64,000 bases of DNA from Melioribacteraceae bacterium (GCA_016342755.1 JAEINS010000006.1:62001-126000); one strand, 5' to 3'. Shown: positions 9,604 to 18,506, counted from the first letter of the stretch. Notes: generated from the letters alone by a model not told the origin. Program-made: numbers and translations.

Positions 9604-10599
9604 ATGGTTATGATAGAACAAAAAAAAGTTAATCAATTAAAGCCGGGTGATACTGTTTTTCACTTTCTGCTGAAAAGAAAAAGTGAACTGAAAATCACAA
9701 AATCAAATAGACAATTTTTGGATTTAGAACTTGGTGATGAAACCGGTTATATTCCGGCTAAAGTATGGGAAGGATTCCAAAATCTGAAAATTACAGACGA
9801 CAGTGTTAAAATTTTGAAGGTTGCCGGAACTGTCGATGAGTATCAGGGGAGTCCGCAAGTTAAGGTTGATAAAATAAGACCTGCACTTCCTGAAGATAAT
9901 ATAAATGTTGAAGATTTTTTGCCTAAATCAAAACGTTCGCTAGAATTAATGTTAAGTGAATTAAATGAACGAATTGATAAAATTTCAAATCCGTTTATAA
10001 ATCAATTGTTAAGTTTAATTTTTGATAGTGATAATCTGGATAAGTATAAAAGGGTTCCGGCGGGTAAAGCCTGGCATCACGCTTATATTCATGGTTTATT
10101 GGAACACACGCTTGAGATAGTAAAAATATGCGATTTAATGTGTGATATTCATCCTGAGATAAAACGTGATACACTTATATGCGGTGCTTTGCTGCATGAT
10201 TTTGGCAAAATTGAAGAACTTATATACGATTCAAACTTCGACTATTCTGACAAAGGTAAACTGATTGGTCATATTGTAATTGCTGCCTTGTTAATTGAGA
10301 AAAAGGCTGATCAGATAAACGGATTTCCCCAGGATTTAAAAAATCAGATAATTCATTTAGTTTTAAGTCACCAGGGAAAATTAGAATTTGCTTCACCTGT
10401 TGAGCCTAAAACTTTAGAAGCAATTGTACTTTATCATGCCGATGAATTAAGCGCAAAAACCAATGCTTATAAACAGGCGATTAAAGCTGAAGAGAAATCA
10501 GGTAAAAGCTGGACAAGGTTTTTACCATTGGCGGGCACATCTTTAATGATTCCTAAAGAAACAGAAGATGAAGCTCCCAAAGAATCTTTATTTGATTAA
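9604..10599 (+). CDS. OB-fold/HD-domain 3'-5' exoribonuclease, YhaM-like
   Basis: A 331-residue protein with an N-terminal OB-fold nucleic-acid-binding domain (about 10-95; GYIPAKVWEG, DEYQGSPQVKV) and an HD metal-dependent phosphohydrolase domain (about 155-300). Metal-binding residues are visible: WHHAYIHGLLEH, the HD pair at 198-199 in LLHDFGK, the His in LSHQGKLEF, and the Asp in YHADELSAK. This order and spacing match YhaM/CBF1-type 3'-5' exoribonucleases, which degrade RNA and some single-stranded DNA. A second ATG lies two codons in (9610) and could equally be the start. It sits between a transcription antiterminator and a sirtuin, which suggests a role in transcript fate; that link is inferred. 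Confidence 0.88.
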   Translation: MVMIEQKKVNQLKPGDTVFHFLLKRKSELKITKSNRQFLDLELGDETGYIPAKVWEGFQNLKITDDSVKILKVAGTVDEYQGSPQVKVDKIRPALPEDNINVEDFLPKSKRSLELMLSELNERIDKISNPFINQLLSLIFDSDNLDKYKRVPAGKAWHHAYIHGLLEHTLEIVKICDLMCDIHPEIKRDTLICGALLHDFGKIEELIYDSNFDYSDKGKLIGHIVIAALLIEKKADQINGFPQDLKNQIIHLVLSHQGKLEFASPVEPKTLEAIVLYHADELSAKTNAYKQAIKAEEKSGKSWTRFLPLAGTSLMIPKETEDEAPKESLFD

Positions 10600-10613
10600 G
10601 GGAGATTTGAACT

Positions 10614-11363
10614 ATGAAATTCCCGGATGTGCTGATAGCGGCATTACTAAAAGCTAACTCATTAGTGTTTTTCACCGGAGCAGGTATTTCAGCCGAAAGC
10701 GGCATTTCTACTTTCAGAGGGAAAGGCGGAATCTGGAATAAAATGAAGCCCGAAGAACTGGCAAACTTTGACGCTTTCATGAAAAAACCTGATCTTGTCT
10801 GGGAATGGTATCAGTACCGCCGAAAAATAATAAATGAAACCGGACCAAATCCTGCACACACAGCAATTGCCGAATTCGAAAAATACTACAGCGATGTTTC
10901 TGTAGTAACACAAAATGTTGATAATCTTCATAACCGTGCCGGAAGTAAAAATGTATTTGAGCTGCATGGCAACATAGAAAAAAATTATTGTGTCGATTGT
11001 GAGACTCATTATTCTTCACCGGAAATAACGTTTTCGGAAAAGGTTCCTAAGTGTGAAAAATGCGGAGGTCTGATTAGACCAGATATAGTTTGGTTTGGAG
11101 AGATGCTTCCGCAAGATGTGTTTATCAATGGGGATAAAGCGGCTGCCAGATGTGATATTTGTTTTATAATTGGAACTTCGGCTGTTGTATATCCGGCCGC
11201 GCATATTCCCATTACAGCAAGAGATAAAGGCGCGTATCTGGTTGAAATAAATATTGAAGAATCTAATATTTCTGATAAGGTTAATTGTTTTTTAAAAGGG
11301 AAAGCCGGTGTTATATTACCAGCTTTGCTAAATGAGATCATGAATAAAATAAAACCTCAATAA
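10614..11363 (+). CDS. SIR2-family NAD-dependent protein deacylase (class III type)
   Basis: A 249-residue sirtuin with all core motifs: GAGISAESGI (NAD binding, ~22-31), STFRG, TQNVDNLHNRAG (~99-110) and the catalytic His118 in ELHGN. The zinc ribbon has Cys126/Cys129 and Cys147/Cys150. Residues Y66 and R69 (YQYR) form the YxxR pair that in CobB and SIRT5 recognises acidic acyl groups, so desuccinylation or demalonylation is likely besides deacetylation. It is the last gene of the kinase-antiterminator-exoribonuclease operon, 14 nt after its neighbour, with a GGGAGATTTGAACT leader. No acetyltransferase or acyl-CoA synthetase gene lies nearby. Confidence 0.92.
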   Translation: MKFPDVLIAALLKANSLVFFTGAGISAESGISTFRGKGGIWNKMKPEELANFDAFMKKPDLVWEWYQYRRKIINETGPNPAHTAIAEFEKYYSDVSVVTQNVDNLHNRAGSKNVFELHGNIEKNYCVDCETHYSSPEITFSEKVPKCEKCGGLIRPDIVWFGEMLPQDVFINGDKAAARCDICFIIGTSAVVYPAAHIPITARDKGAYLVEINIEESNISDKVNCFLKGKAGVILPALLNEIMNKIKPQ

Positions 11364-11408
11364 TAGTAAATTACAAAACACTAAATCTGATTTTTTTATT
11401 TTTACTTA

Positions 11409-12404
11409 TTATGCGTCCGGCGGTTCATATCCAAAAGATTTCACATAGAAGTAATGTATTTTTACATAATAATCATATACAATCTGCGAACCAAATATTC
11501 CATAACCGCCTTCAACATTGGAGTAAACTGATTTATTAGTTCTTATGGAATATTTGTCGGCACTGCTTTCCGTACTTGAATAATATAGACTTAAGTTTGA
11601 ATCGTACTCTAATAAGCTAAATGCTAAATTGTGAATTTTGTATCTCTCCTTATTCGGATCTCCTTCTGAAAGCTCAGTCAGAGCTTTTTCAATAGCTTTA
11701 AATTGATAAACACACGATGAATAATCATCCACAGCAGGATAAACCGCAATTTCTTTTCCGCCTGTCTTAATGTACTCTAAAGGAATCTCTTTTAATTTCA
11801 TAGATTTATTTCCTTCGTCATCAGTATATGTATAAACTATATTCAGTTTTCCCAGATAAGAATGTCCCAACTGGCTCTTCCACGAAATTTCAAATTTCCT
11901 TCCTCTCATAAAATTAACTGAACTATCTATAAGAGTTGTTAATCCGGAATTAAACGGATAGTTTTGTTCGAAGTTTTTATACTGAGGAAGTTTTGTCTGT
12001 GCCGTTAAAATCTTGCCATTTGGAAGTTCAGCTTTAATTTTAACTGTTGTATTCTGGCGCAATATTTTATTGATGTAAAACTTACTCTTAGGAAGTTTTA
12101 CATCCGGATCATAATTTTTTTTGTACGTCCTGGTTAACGAATATTCGCTATTATCATAAATCAGCTTCACCTTACCGGTATAATTGGGTATTTCTGTCTG
12201 CACCTCAGGATCAAGTCCCTCAACATCATAAACTCTGGTTAAATATGCGGTTACAGTTGAAGGGGAATCCCAGTATTTGCTAAACGCAATTTGACAATTT
12301 AAAACGTACTGATCGTCTAATTTACCTTTGGGACTTAAGGTTTCCTCGCATGAAAGATTTAAAAGCAGTAATACTGCGACAATTATTCTATTTATAATTT
12401 TCAT
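11409..12404 (-). CDS. DUF4249-like outer-membrane lipoprotein partnered with a TonB receptor
   Basis: A 331-residue lipoprotein with lipobox LNLSCEE (lipidated Cys19). The overall architecture is an N-terminal beta-rich domain with YDVEGLDPEV and LRQNTTVKIKAELPNG, then a C-terminal block ending with SNVEGGYGIFGSQ. This resembles DUF4249 proteins that follow TonB-dependent receptors in Bacteroidota. Its ATG overlaps the stop of the receptor gene by 4 nt, so the two are translationally coupled. It is probably a surface or periplasmic accessory of that transporter, with the ligand unknown. The family match is from pattern memory and not certain. Confidence 0.68.
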   Translation of the reverse strand: MKIINRIIVAVLLLLNLSCEETLSPKGKLDDQYVLNCQIAFSKYWDSPSTVTAYLTRVYDVEGLDPEVQTEIPNYTGKVKLIYDNSEYSLTRTYKKNYDPDVKLPKSKFYINKILRQNTTVKIKAELPNGKILTAQTKLPQYKNFEQNYPFNSGLTTLIDSSVNFMRGRKFEISWKSQLGHSYLGKLNIVYTYTDDEGNKSMKLKEIPLEYIKTGGKEIAVYPAVDDYSSCVYQFKAIEKALTELSEGDPNKERYKIHNLAFSLLEYDSNLSLYYSSTESSADKYSIRTNKSVYSNVEGGYGIFGSQIVYDYYVKIHYFYVKSFGYEPPDA

Positions 12405-14617
12405 AATTTTGCCTTCACAGATAACGATGGTAGGAATGGAAGCATATAAACTGTTTCTTTTGTTTCTAAATCATAATAGAAAACATTTTTCCTATCGTAT
12501 ACATTTATGATATTTGCATCAATAGTTAAATCAAGAAATCCCAGTTTTAGTTTTTTTGAAACACCAACATCTAATCTATGATAAAACGGCAGTTCCTTGC
12601 TATTCTTGAACGAACGAAGTGTTACTGTTGATGACGGCGGCGTAATATAATTGTATGACCATGGATTACTTATGTTTAATCTTTCATAATATCCTGATAA
12701 GGGTGTATACGGCATACCGGATTTTAGACTCCAGCTTGTATTAAATTTCCAGCCATTACCCAAGGCAAATCCCAAAAGAATATTTAGCGAGTGTCTTATA
12801 TCAAAGCGTGGCCGGTAAGTTAAACCATCACGTTTTTTTTCGGACCAGCTTAAAGAGTAGCCTGTTTTAAAAAACATAAAAGGAGTATTCCATTTTAACA
12901 AGGCCTCTCCTCCATACGAGTATCCATTTACTCTTGTATAATCTGAATATTTTTCTGAATACTTTTCATAGTTCGGTTCAAGAAGATTAGCTAAATCTTT
13001 ATAGTAGGCTTCCAGTTCAAGAGATAATTTATCACTAAAATATGATTTTATACCGATTATAAAATGAGTTGCTTCCGGAGGCGCAATGTTTTCGGGAGTT
13101 ATTATCCAAGGCTCAAAAATAGAAATCAGCTCGTTTTCATCGGCAAGCGTAGATATCTCCTGGGAATGTCTGGCTATTGCTGCCTTTAAAGCTATAAACG
13201 GCCATGGTCTGTAAGTGAAACTGAATCTTGGTTCCAGCATAATTGGGCCAACATTAGAAATGCCATTCAAGAAAATTCTCATTCCGGCTTCGAACCCTAT
13301 TTTTTCCCAGCGATAGAATTTGTAGTTCCCATATAAAGCCAGCTCAGTCCCGGTCTCATTATATGTGGCTTTATTGTTATAAACATTTTCAATTTCTAAT
13401 TCGGTACTCAAATGTTTTGTCTGTAGTCCAAAATCAAATTCATCTTTATTTCCATAGACATATGTAAAATCGAAGTTTGCTGAAATATCATAAAGATGAT
13501 TTTTTCTGCCTTTGCTGGATCCAAGTTTAGGATCAAGTTCGGCATCAAAACCACTGTAATAAAGGGAAAATACCGAGAAGAGCGGAGTTGACCATATTTT
13601 CTGCCAGTTTGAACCAAGTACTAAATTGCTAATATTGTGATCTTCTTCTAATGGATTTTCATTTTTTACTTCATCAAAACTATAAAATCCGTGAATTGTA
13701 AATTTGCTGTTTTTATCAAGTTCCGGAAAAGTTTGATTTATTTTGAATGAAAGGTCATAAAAATTAAACGGTGCTTCTTTATCATTTAAGTATTTTTTTA
13801 ATATGCCTGAGTGATAGCTTTTTCTTCCCGAAAAGATATATGATCCATCTCCAAGAGGTCCTTCTAACATTGCCTTTCCAGAAAGCATTCCAAATGTAGC
13901 CGTGCCGCCAATTCTATTTTTGTTGCCGTCTTTTGTAACTACATCTAAAACCGAAGATAATCTGCCGCCGTATTCTGGACCGAATCCGCCTTTGTAAAAG
14001 TTCATCTGCGAAATAACCTCAGGATCAATAACACTAAAAATACCCATTGCGTGAAACGGATTATATATCGGCACTCCGTTCATCACAACCATATTCTGAT
14101 CAGAATTACCGCCGCGTACAAAAAACTTTGCAGTTACATCGCCTGTTGCGCTTACACCCGGAGCCGATTTTATAACTCTGAAAATATCTGCTTCGGCACC
14201 ATGCGGCTGCATCTCAATTTCGCGGGCAGAAATTTTTTGCAATCCAAGATCCGTTTCAGTATCTCTAATTGATTTTTCACTAACAATGTTAACTACATCT
14301 AGTTTAACATTATCCGGTTCTAACGCGGCACTTAGTTCTGTAATTTTATTGGATTGTATTACTACTTCAACTGTTTTCTTTTTATAGCCTAAATAAGAAA
14401 TTACAACTAATTGTTTTCCAACGGGAACCGAAGGAACAAAGTAATAACCCCGTGTATTGGTTGGTGCTCCAATTGTTGTACCTTTAATAAACACATTTGC
14501 ATAAATAACAGTTTCGCCTGTACCTGAATCTGTTATAATTCCGCGTAAACTTCCAGTTTCCTGTGCATTAATTAAACTATAAAAACACACAAGAAGTAAG
14601 ACAAAAAGCTTCTTCAA
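12401..14617 (-). CDS. TonB-dependent receptor with carboxypeptidase-regulatory-like N-terminus
   Basis: A 738-residue outer-membrane receptor. After the signal peptide (to NAQ, ~19) comes a CarboxypepD_reg-like domain (GSLRGIITDSGTGETV, ANVFIKGTTIG, ~22-105). The plug follows at ~125-240 (GVSATGDVTAKFFVRGG, NQNMVVMNGVPIYNPFH, GFGPEYGGRLSSVLDV). The rest is a beta-barrel ending in LSVKAKL with an aromatic-poor terminus. It is not a SusC: there is no SusD downstream, only the small DUF4249-like lipoprotein. Cargo cannot be read from the sequence; siderophore, cobalamin, peptide and metal uptake are all possible. Confidence 0.9.
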   Translation of the reverse strand: MKKLFVLLLVCFYSLINAQETGSLRGIITDSGTGETVIYANVFIKGTTIGAPTNTRGYYFVPSVPVGKQLVVISYLGYKKKTVEVVIQSNKITELSAALEPDNVKLDVVNIVSEKSIRDTETDLGLQKISAREIEMQPHGAEADIFRVIKSAPGVSATGDVTAKFFVRGGNSDQNMVVMNGVPIYNPFHAMGIFSVIDPEVISQMNFYKGGFGPEYGGRLSSVLDVVTKDGNKNRIGGTATFGMLSGKAMLEGPLGDGSYIFSGRKSYHSGILKKYLNDKEAPFNFYDLSFKINQTFPELDKNSKFTIHGFYSFDEVKNENPLEEDHNISNLVLGSNWQKIWSTPLFSVFSLYYSGFDAELDPKLGSSKGRKNHLYDISANFDFTYVYGNKDEFDFGLQTKHLSTELEIENVYNNKATYNETGTELALYGNYKFYRWEKIGFEAGMRIFLNGISNVGPIMLEPRFSFTYRPWPFIALKAAIARHSQEISTLADENELISIFEPWIITPENIAPPEATHFIIGIKSYFSDKLSLELEAYYKDLANLLEPNYEKYSEKYSDYTRVNGYSYGGEALLKWNTPFMFFKTGYSLSWSEKKRDGLTYRPRFDIRHSLNILLGFALGNGWKFNTSWSLKSGMPYTPLSGYYERLNISNPWSYNYITPPSSTVTLRSFKNSKELPFYHRLDVGVSKKLKLGFLDLTIDANIINVYDRKNVFYYDLETKETVYMLPFLPSLSVKAKL

Positions 14618-14725
14618 GATTTCCCCATAATATTTTAAGTGTCTAAACTAAAGTTTATGCCTTCTACTTTCAACAACATAATCATGTAGGGTATATAATT
14701 AAATATAAAATTGTAAATTTATGTT

Positions 14726-14938
14726 ATGAATAATAAAGAATACTTCTTAAAGCTGGCTAAGACTAAAATGCCATTTGGCAAATATACCGGCCGATTTTTA
14801 ATTGACTTACCTGAACATTATTTAATCTGGTTTAAAGGGAAAGGTTTCCCAGAAAATGAATTGGGAAAAATGCTGGAAGCTATTTATGAAATTAAGCTGA
14901 ACGGATTAGAACATTTGGTGAGACCTTTTAGGAATTAA
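14726..14938 (+). CDS. DUF3820 small protein
   Basis: A 70-residue protein whose sequence matches DUF3820 closely: MPFGKYTGRFLIDLPEHYL, WFKGKGFPENELGKML and a closing IKLNGLEHLVRPF. The family is small, widespread in Gammaproteobacteria and Bacteroidota, and uncharacterised. The MPFGKYxG motif is also found as an accessory segment beside exonuclease domains, so a nucleic-acid role has been suspected. It is monocistronic, divergent from the TonB receptor, with a short A/T-rich leader. Confidence 0.88.
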   Translation: MNNKEYFLKLAKTKMPFGKYTGRFLIDLPEHYLIWFKGKGFPENELGKMLEAIYEIKLNGLEHLVRPFRN

Positions 14939-15093
14939 TTTTTCTACTGCATGGAATTGTATTCCACAAAAACCCCATTAATCATGCATAACATTTTACG
15001 AATATAAAATTATCTTTTTCATGTAAAAAATTCCCTGAAGATATATTAGTTTCTCTGCCCCTTATAAACACTACGTTTTTCACTTTTCTTTAT

Positions 15094-15198
15094 TTTCAAA
15101 TAAAACTTAACGCTGAAAATCTTGCGAGCGGGATTTATTTATATCAGATAAAAACCGGTTCTTTTACTGATACAAGGAAGATGATTTTAATTAGATGA
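15094..15198 (+). pseudogene. Remnant of a T9SS C-terminal sorting domain
   Basis: Within the 320-bp gap 14939-15258, the frame ending with TGA at 15196-15198 encodes LNAENLASGIYLYQIKTG and then SFTDTRKMILIR. This lines up with the end of the T9SS sorting domain of the protein at 36839-38566 (NFTSGIYFYTLSTN...KKMILIK). Nothing recognisable as the YPNPFNPST block or a cargo domain lies upstream, and no start codon with a ribosome-binding site serves it. It is therefore the last ~30 codons of a deleted secreted protein. Confidence 0.8.
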
Positions 15199-15208
15199 TT
15201 TTTTAGCA

Positions 15209-15246
15209 ATGCCGGCAGCACTTTTATAAACCAGTGAAGCCGGCAT
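15209..15246. repeat. Stem-loop downstream of the cytochrome operon
   Basis: An 8-bp perfect stem (ATGCCGGC / GCCGGCAT) with a 22-nt loop lies just after the NapC-type gene. No T-run follows on the reverse strand, so it is a 3'-end hairpin and not a strict terminator. Confidence 0.5.
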
Positions 15247-15258
15247 AATCTTTAAAAC

Positions 15259-16749
15259 TTACTTATACGAATTCAAAAACTCTTCCTGCAAATATACATG
15301 CATTGCAGAATCCGGATCAGCTTTTTCAACCGGTCTCAAATATTGGAAAGGTGTTTCTGAATCAGAGGCTAAAATATTATGACAAAGTGTACAATCATAT
15401 CTAATGGCTGTACCGCTCTCATCAACCATATCATTATTGTGGCATCTAAAACAACCCGCGTCACGGTCATGTCCTAAATGATTAGGATAACTTCCCCATT
15501 CAATATTCATATTAGGATGAACATTTTTATCATATACTCTTTGAAGTGTTTTTACAGCAGTTTCAATTTCTTTGCCCTTTGTATCCGCTAGTGATGAATA
15601 GTTATTCCTATAGAATCTTTCCATATGAGTTCTTATTACTTCTTTTGCCAATTCTTTTTCGGCAAAGGTTTTTGAAATAGAAGATAGAGCTTCTCTTTTT
15701 ATAAATGGAAGTGAATGATCAATTTCTCCGGTTGCAATTCTTATATCCACAGCTTTTCTTGGGTCTTCGTAAATATGAGTTGCTCTGTTATGACAATCAA
15801 CACAATCCATAATTCTGGTTTCCTCAAAAGAATTGTCAGATTCACCCAGAGTTTTGTTTATATATTTTTTGTATGTGCCGTCGTCCTGCTTAGTTTCAAC
15901 CCAGAGCATTTCCTGGCGTTTATCATCAACTGACGCATATTTAACTTCATTGTTTTTTCCAATATGCCAGTGAATTCCCGCTTTCCCAACTTTTGAACCT
16001 GTATCAATCTTAAGATTAAGAGTTGTATACTTTGCGGTTGAAGTTTCATCACTATCATATCTAACAATTCTTTTTAATCTGCTTCCGTAGAATTTATCCG
16101 GCCAGTGGCATTTTTCGCAGGTTTCTCTTGCTGGTCGTAATTGATGAACCGGTGTTGGAATTGGTCTTTCATATAAGTTAAATGTAACTGATATCATCTG
16201 ATACGCACCATTTAGTTTAGATGATATCAATGCACCAACTCCTTCACCAACATGACAGTCGACGCAGTTTACATTTGCATGCGGCGAATCTTGATAAGTC
16301 ATCCATTCCGGATTCATAACACTATGGCAGGCAGTTCCACAAAACTCTGCATCATCCATAAAACTCATTGTTCTAAAACTTGCTGCTGAAAGGAAAATTA
16401 CATTTGCAATAGTTAAAATTATAACAACTCTAAAAATCCTTGATCCATAAGTTTTTGCTCTAAGTTCATCATCTTCAAACCTTTCAGTTGCTAATTCATC
16501 GAGAGATTTGCCTGTTTCCTTATGATATTTCCACCATCCTAACGGCAGTAGAATAAGCCCAATAATAAATAAGAATGGCAGTAATAAATAAGTAATAAGC
16601 CCAATATAGGCATTCGTTAGAATGCCTAATAATCTGGGAATCTCAACAACTATAAAAGTTATAAAGGCCGAAGTGGTAAGAATCATACCAAGTTTGCCAA
16701 TCCAGTTTACCGAAACTCCAAGTAAAAATTTGAAGTATTTTTCCTTCAT
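15259..16749 (-). CDS. Large NapC/NirT-type membrane multiheme cytochrome c (quinol dehydrogenase)
   Basis: A 496-residue membrane protein with three hydrophobic helices (about 15-37, 47-70 and 106-124), then a periplasmic multiheme domain. Heme sites are one CX3CH (CGTACH, 137-142) and five CXXCH (CVDCH 162, CEKCH 211, CVDCH 316, CFRCH 433, CTLCH 453). The first site plus the following SVMNPEW and SPHANVNCVDCH is the usual start of NapC/NirT/NrfH quinol dehydrogenases. At 496 residues it is more than twice the size of NrfH. It follows the octaheme cytochrome gene by 11 nt on the reverse strand, so it most likely passes menaquinol electrons to that enzyme. Confidence 0.88.
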   Translation of the reverse strand: MKEKYFKFLLGVSVNWIGKLGMILTTSAFITFIVVEIPRLLGILTNAYIGLITYLLLPFLFIIGLILLPLGWWKYHKETGKSLDELATERFEDDELRAKTYGSRIFRVVIILTIANVIFLSAASFRTMSFMDDAEFCGTACHSVMNPEWMTYQDSPHANVNCVDCHVGEGVGALISSKLNGAYQMISVTFNLYERPIPTPVHQLRPARETCEKCHWPDKFYGSRLKRIVRYDSDETSTAKYTTLNLKIDTGSKVGKAGIHWHIGKNNEVKYASVDDKRQEMLWVETKQDDGTYKKYINKTLGESDNSFEETRIMDCVDCHNRATHIYEDPRKAVDIRIATGEIDHSLPFIKREALSSISKTFAEKELAKEVIRTHMERFYRNNYSSLADTKGKEIETAVKTLQRVYDKNVHPNMNIEWGSYPNHLGHDRDAGCFRCHNNDMVDESGTAIRYDCTLCHNILASDSETPFQYLRPVEKADPDSAMHVYLQEEFLNSYK

Positions 16750-16760
16750 AATCTTACCGT

Positions 16761-18092
16761 TTATTTAAGGTTAAATAATTGTTTATAAATTTTCTGATGA
16801 TCACCACTGTTGATGTTATCTTTAAGGTCTTTAGTATCTTTAGATAACCAGTTATGCATAGGATCACTCATTACTTTTGCAATTAAATCATTTACATCTT
16901 TATCATTAAGGTGTTTAGCTTCTGGTATAAATTCGAAATAGAAATTATGAATTACATCATATATTCCATGCCACCAGGCATAGTCTGGTCCCATCATAGC
17001 TGCTCCGTGTCTTGCTCTACGACCTTCGTGATGCCATAGTTCCCAATACACCCATTCAATATCATTACTGAACGCGGCTTTGTTTTCTAATAGGTTTTTC
17101 TTTTTAATTAGATCCATAATTTGTGTAGCCGGCTTAGCAAATTTTTCATCATAAAGATTTACTAAAGCATCAAACTGATAGAAGTGACCTTCAGCAAATC
17201 TGTCACCATGACAAGCCAGACAAACATCCTTCATGTTTTTACGCTTTTTTGCAAAATCTTCTTTTGTTTTTGAAATTGGCGGACGTAATGACCACTTAAG
17301 TCTGTTACCAACATCATGTGTAACTTTTTGTTTTTTAGTTGCCGACATATGACATGTTGCACAAGTTGGAGCTTCTGCATAATCTACACCAACAACCCAT
17401 GAATCACTGGCAAGATTATTTTTTTCTTTATTTGTGTAGTAAGCATTACCATGTTTACTTTCTTCATAAATTTCTTTTTGAGGATGATCGGGTCCTAAGT
17501 GGCATTTAGAACATGCTTCCGGCTGACGCGCCTGGGCTTTAGAAAATGAATGCCGGGTATGGCATGATACACACGCGCCTTTAGAACCATCAGGGTTTAT
17601 TCTGCCGATACCTGAATTAGGCCATGATATTTTAGCTAATTTATTTGGTGAATTTTCATCGATAATTACTTTTGAACCATGACAGCTTTCGCAGCCAACT
17701 ATTGCAACAGGAGAACCTCCGCCAACGTGAGCTAAATATGCATCGTTTGATTCTAGTATCATTCCTGCATTTGCATGATAAGATTCGCCAACTTCTTTGG
17801 CTTCTTTAGGATGGCAATTACCGCAGTCTTTTGGTGTTACTAATGTTGCAATGTAAGCTCCTTCGTGCATAAATGCATCTGCATCACTGCTTTTTGCACC
17901 GTGGCAGTCAATACATGTAACATTATGCTGCCCATGATTTGAGCTATGCCATTGTTTGTATATTCCCGGACTCTCTTCCTTATGACAAGTAATACATTTA
18001 CCAGCAACCTTACTATCAACTTTTTGCGCAGGTAAATAAGAAATGATTCCAAAGAATAATACAAGAAAGATTAAAGATCTTGTTCTCTTCAT
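16761..18092 (-). CDS. Octaheme cytochrome c of the hydroxylamine oxidoreductase family
   Basis: A 443-residue periplasmic protein with a signal peptide (to ~22) and eight CXXCH sites: CITCH 33, CIDCH 60, CGNCH 90, CESCH 134, CVSCH 174, CSKCH 194, CATCH 244 and CLACH 291. The stretch CATCHMSATKKQKVTHDVG, then LRPPISKT, and the helical C-terminal part with HHEGRRARHGA and GPDYAWWHGIYDV match HAO-type octaheme cytochromes. HAO proteins paired with a NapC/NirT partner, as here, are generally thought to work as nitrite or hydroxylamine reductases. Whether the cross-linking Tyr needed for oxidation is present cannot be decided without an alignment. AAGGAG precedes the ATG. It is the first gene of the two-gene operon. 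Confidence 0.86.
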   Translation of the reverse strand: MKRTRSLIFLVLFFGIISYLPAQKVDSKVAGKCITCHKEESPGIYKQWHSSNHGQHNVTCIDCHGAKSSDADAFMHEGAYIATLVTPKDCGNCHPKEAKEVGESYHANAGMILESNDAYLAHVGGGSPVAIVGCESCHGSKVIIDENSPNKLAKISWPNSGIGRINPDGSKGACVSCHTRHSFSKAQARQPEACSKCHLGPDHPQKEIYEESKHGNAYYTNKEKNNLASDSWVVGVDYAEAPTCATCHMSATKKQKVTHDVGNRLKWSLRPPISKTKEDFAKKRKNMKDVCLACHGDRFAEGHFYQFDALVNLYDEKFAKPATQIMDLIKKKNLLENKAAFSNDIEWVYWELWHHEGRRARHGAAMMGPDYAWWHGIYDVIHNFYFEFIPEAKHLNDKDVNDLIAKVMSDPMHNWLSKDTKDLKDNINSGDHQKIYKQLFNLK

Positions 18093-18506
18093 TAGGTACT
18101 CCTTTTAATTAATTTCCGCTTGTTTATTAGTTTATATTAAGAACCTTATGTCTGATATAGCTTGTTATAATGGGACAAATAGCCAGTCGTGCTATTTTCT
18201 TTTATTGTTGCATAAGATACTCTAAAGTTTTTATAAAAACACACTTTTTTTTAAGAAAGTTATTTCTTCTAAATAAAATTAGAATGTACTTGTTTGCTTA
18301 ATCTTTTCACTTGTTATAAATCATATTCATGCTGTTATAATTGAGACAAACAAACTTAATCTTGTAAAAAGCGTATTAGTAAAGTTCTATATGTTACATT
18401 CAAAAAAAAGGTTTTCATATGGTTATACTCTCAAAATTAAAGAGCATCCTTTTTTAATATTTATTATATTCAAAATTTGTTTGATCAACTATTTGAAAGG
18501 GATAAA
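18093..18506. other. Divergent control region with repeated TGTTATAATNNGACAAA motif
   Basis: This 414-bp gap separates the octaheme cytochrome gene (reverse) from the lipase-like gene (forward). It contains two direct copies of a TGTTATAAT..GACAAA element, at 18163-18179 and 18333-18350, and a partial third (TTGTTATAAA, from 18311). Each full copy has TGT...ACA dyad ends. I see no clear FNR box and no gene. The copies may be regulator sites for the cytochrome operon. Confidence 0.4.

Noticed and set aside
10689-11009. Reverse-strand open frames opposite the sirtuin
   Set aside because: They are shadows of the sirtuin gene, whose complete motif set settles the coding strand.
18093-18506. FNR box or tRNA in the cytochrome upstream region
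   Set aside because: No TTGAT-N4-ATCAA or cloverleaf pattern was found; only the TGTTATAAT..GACAAA repeats are supported.
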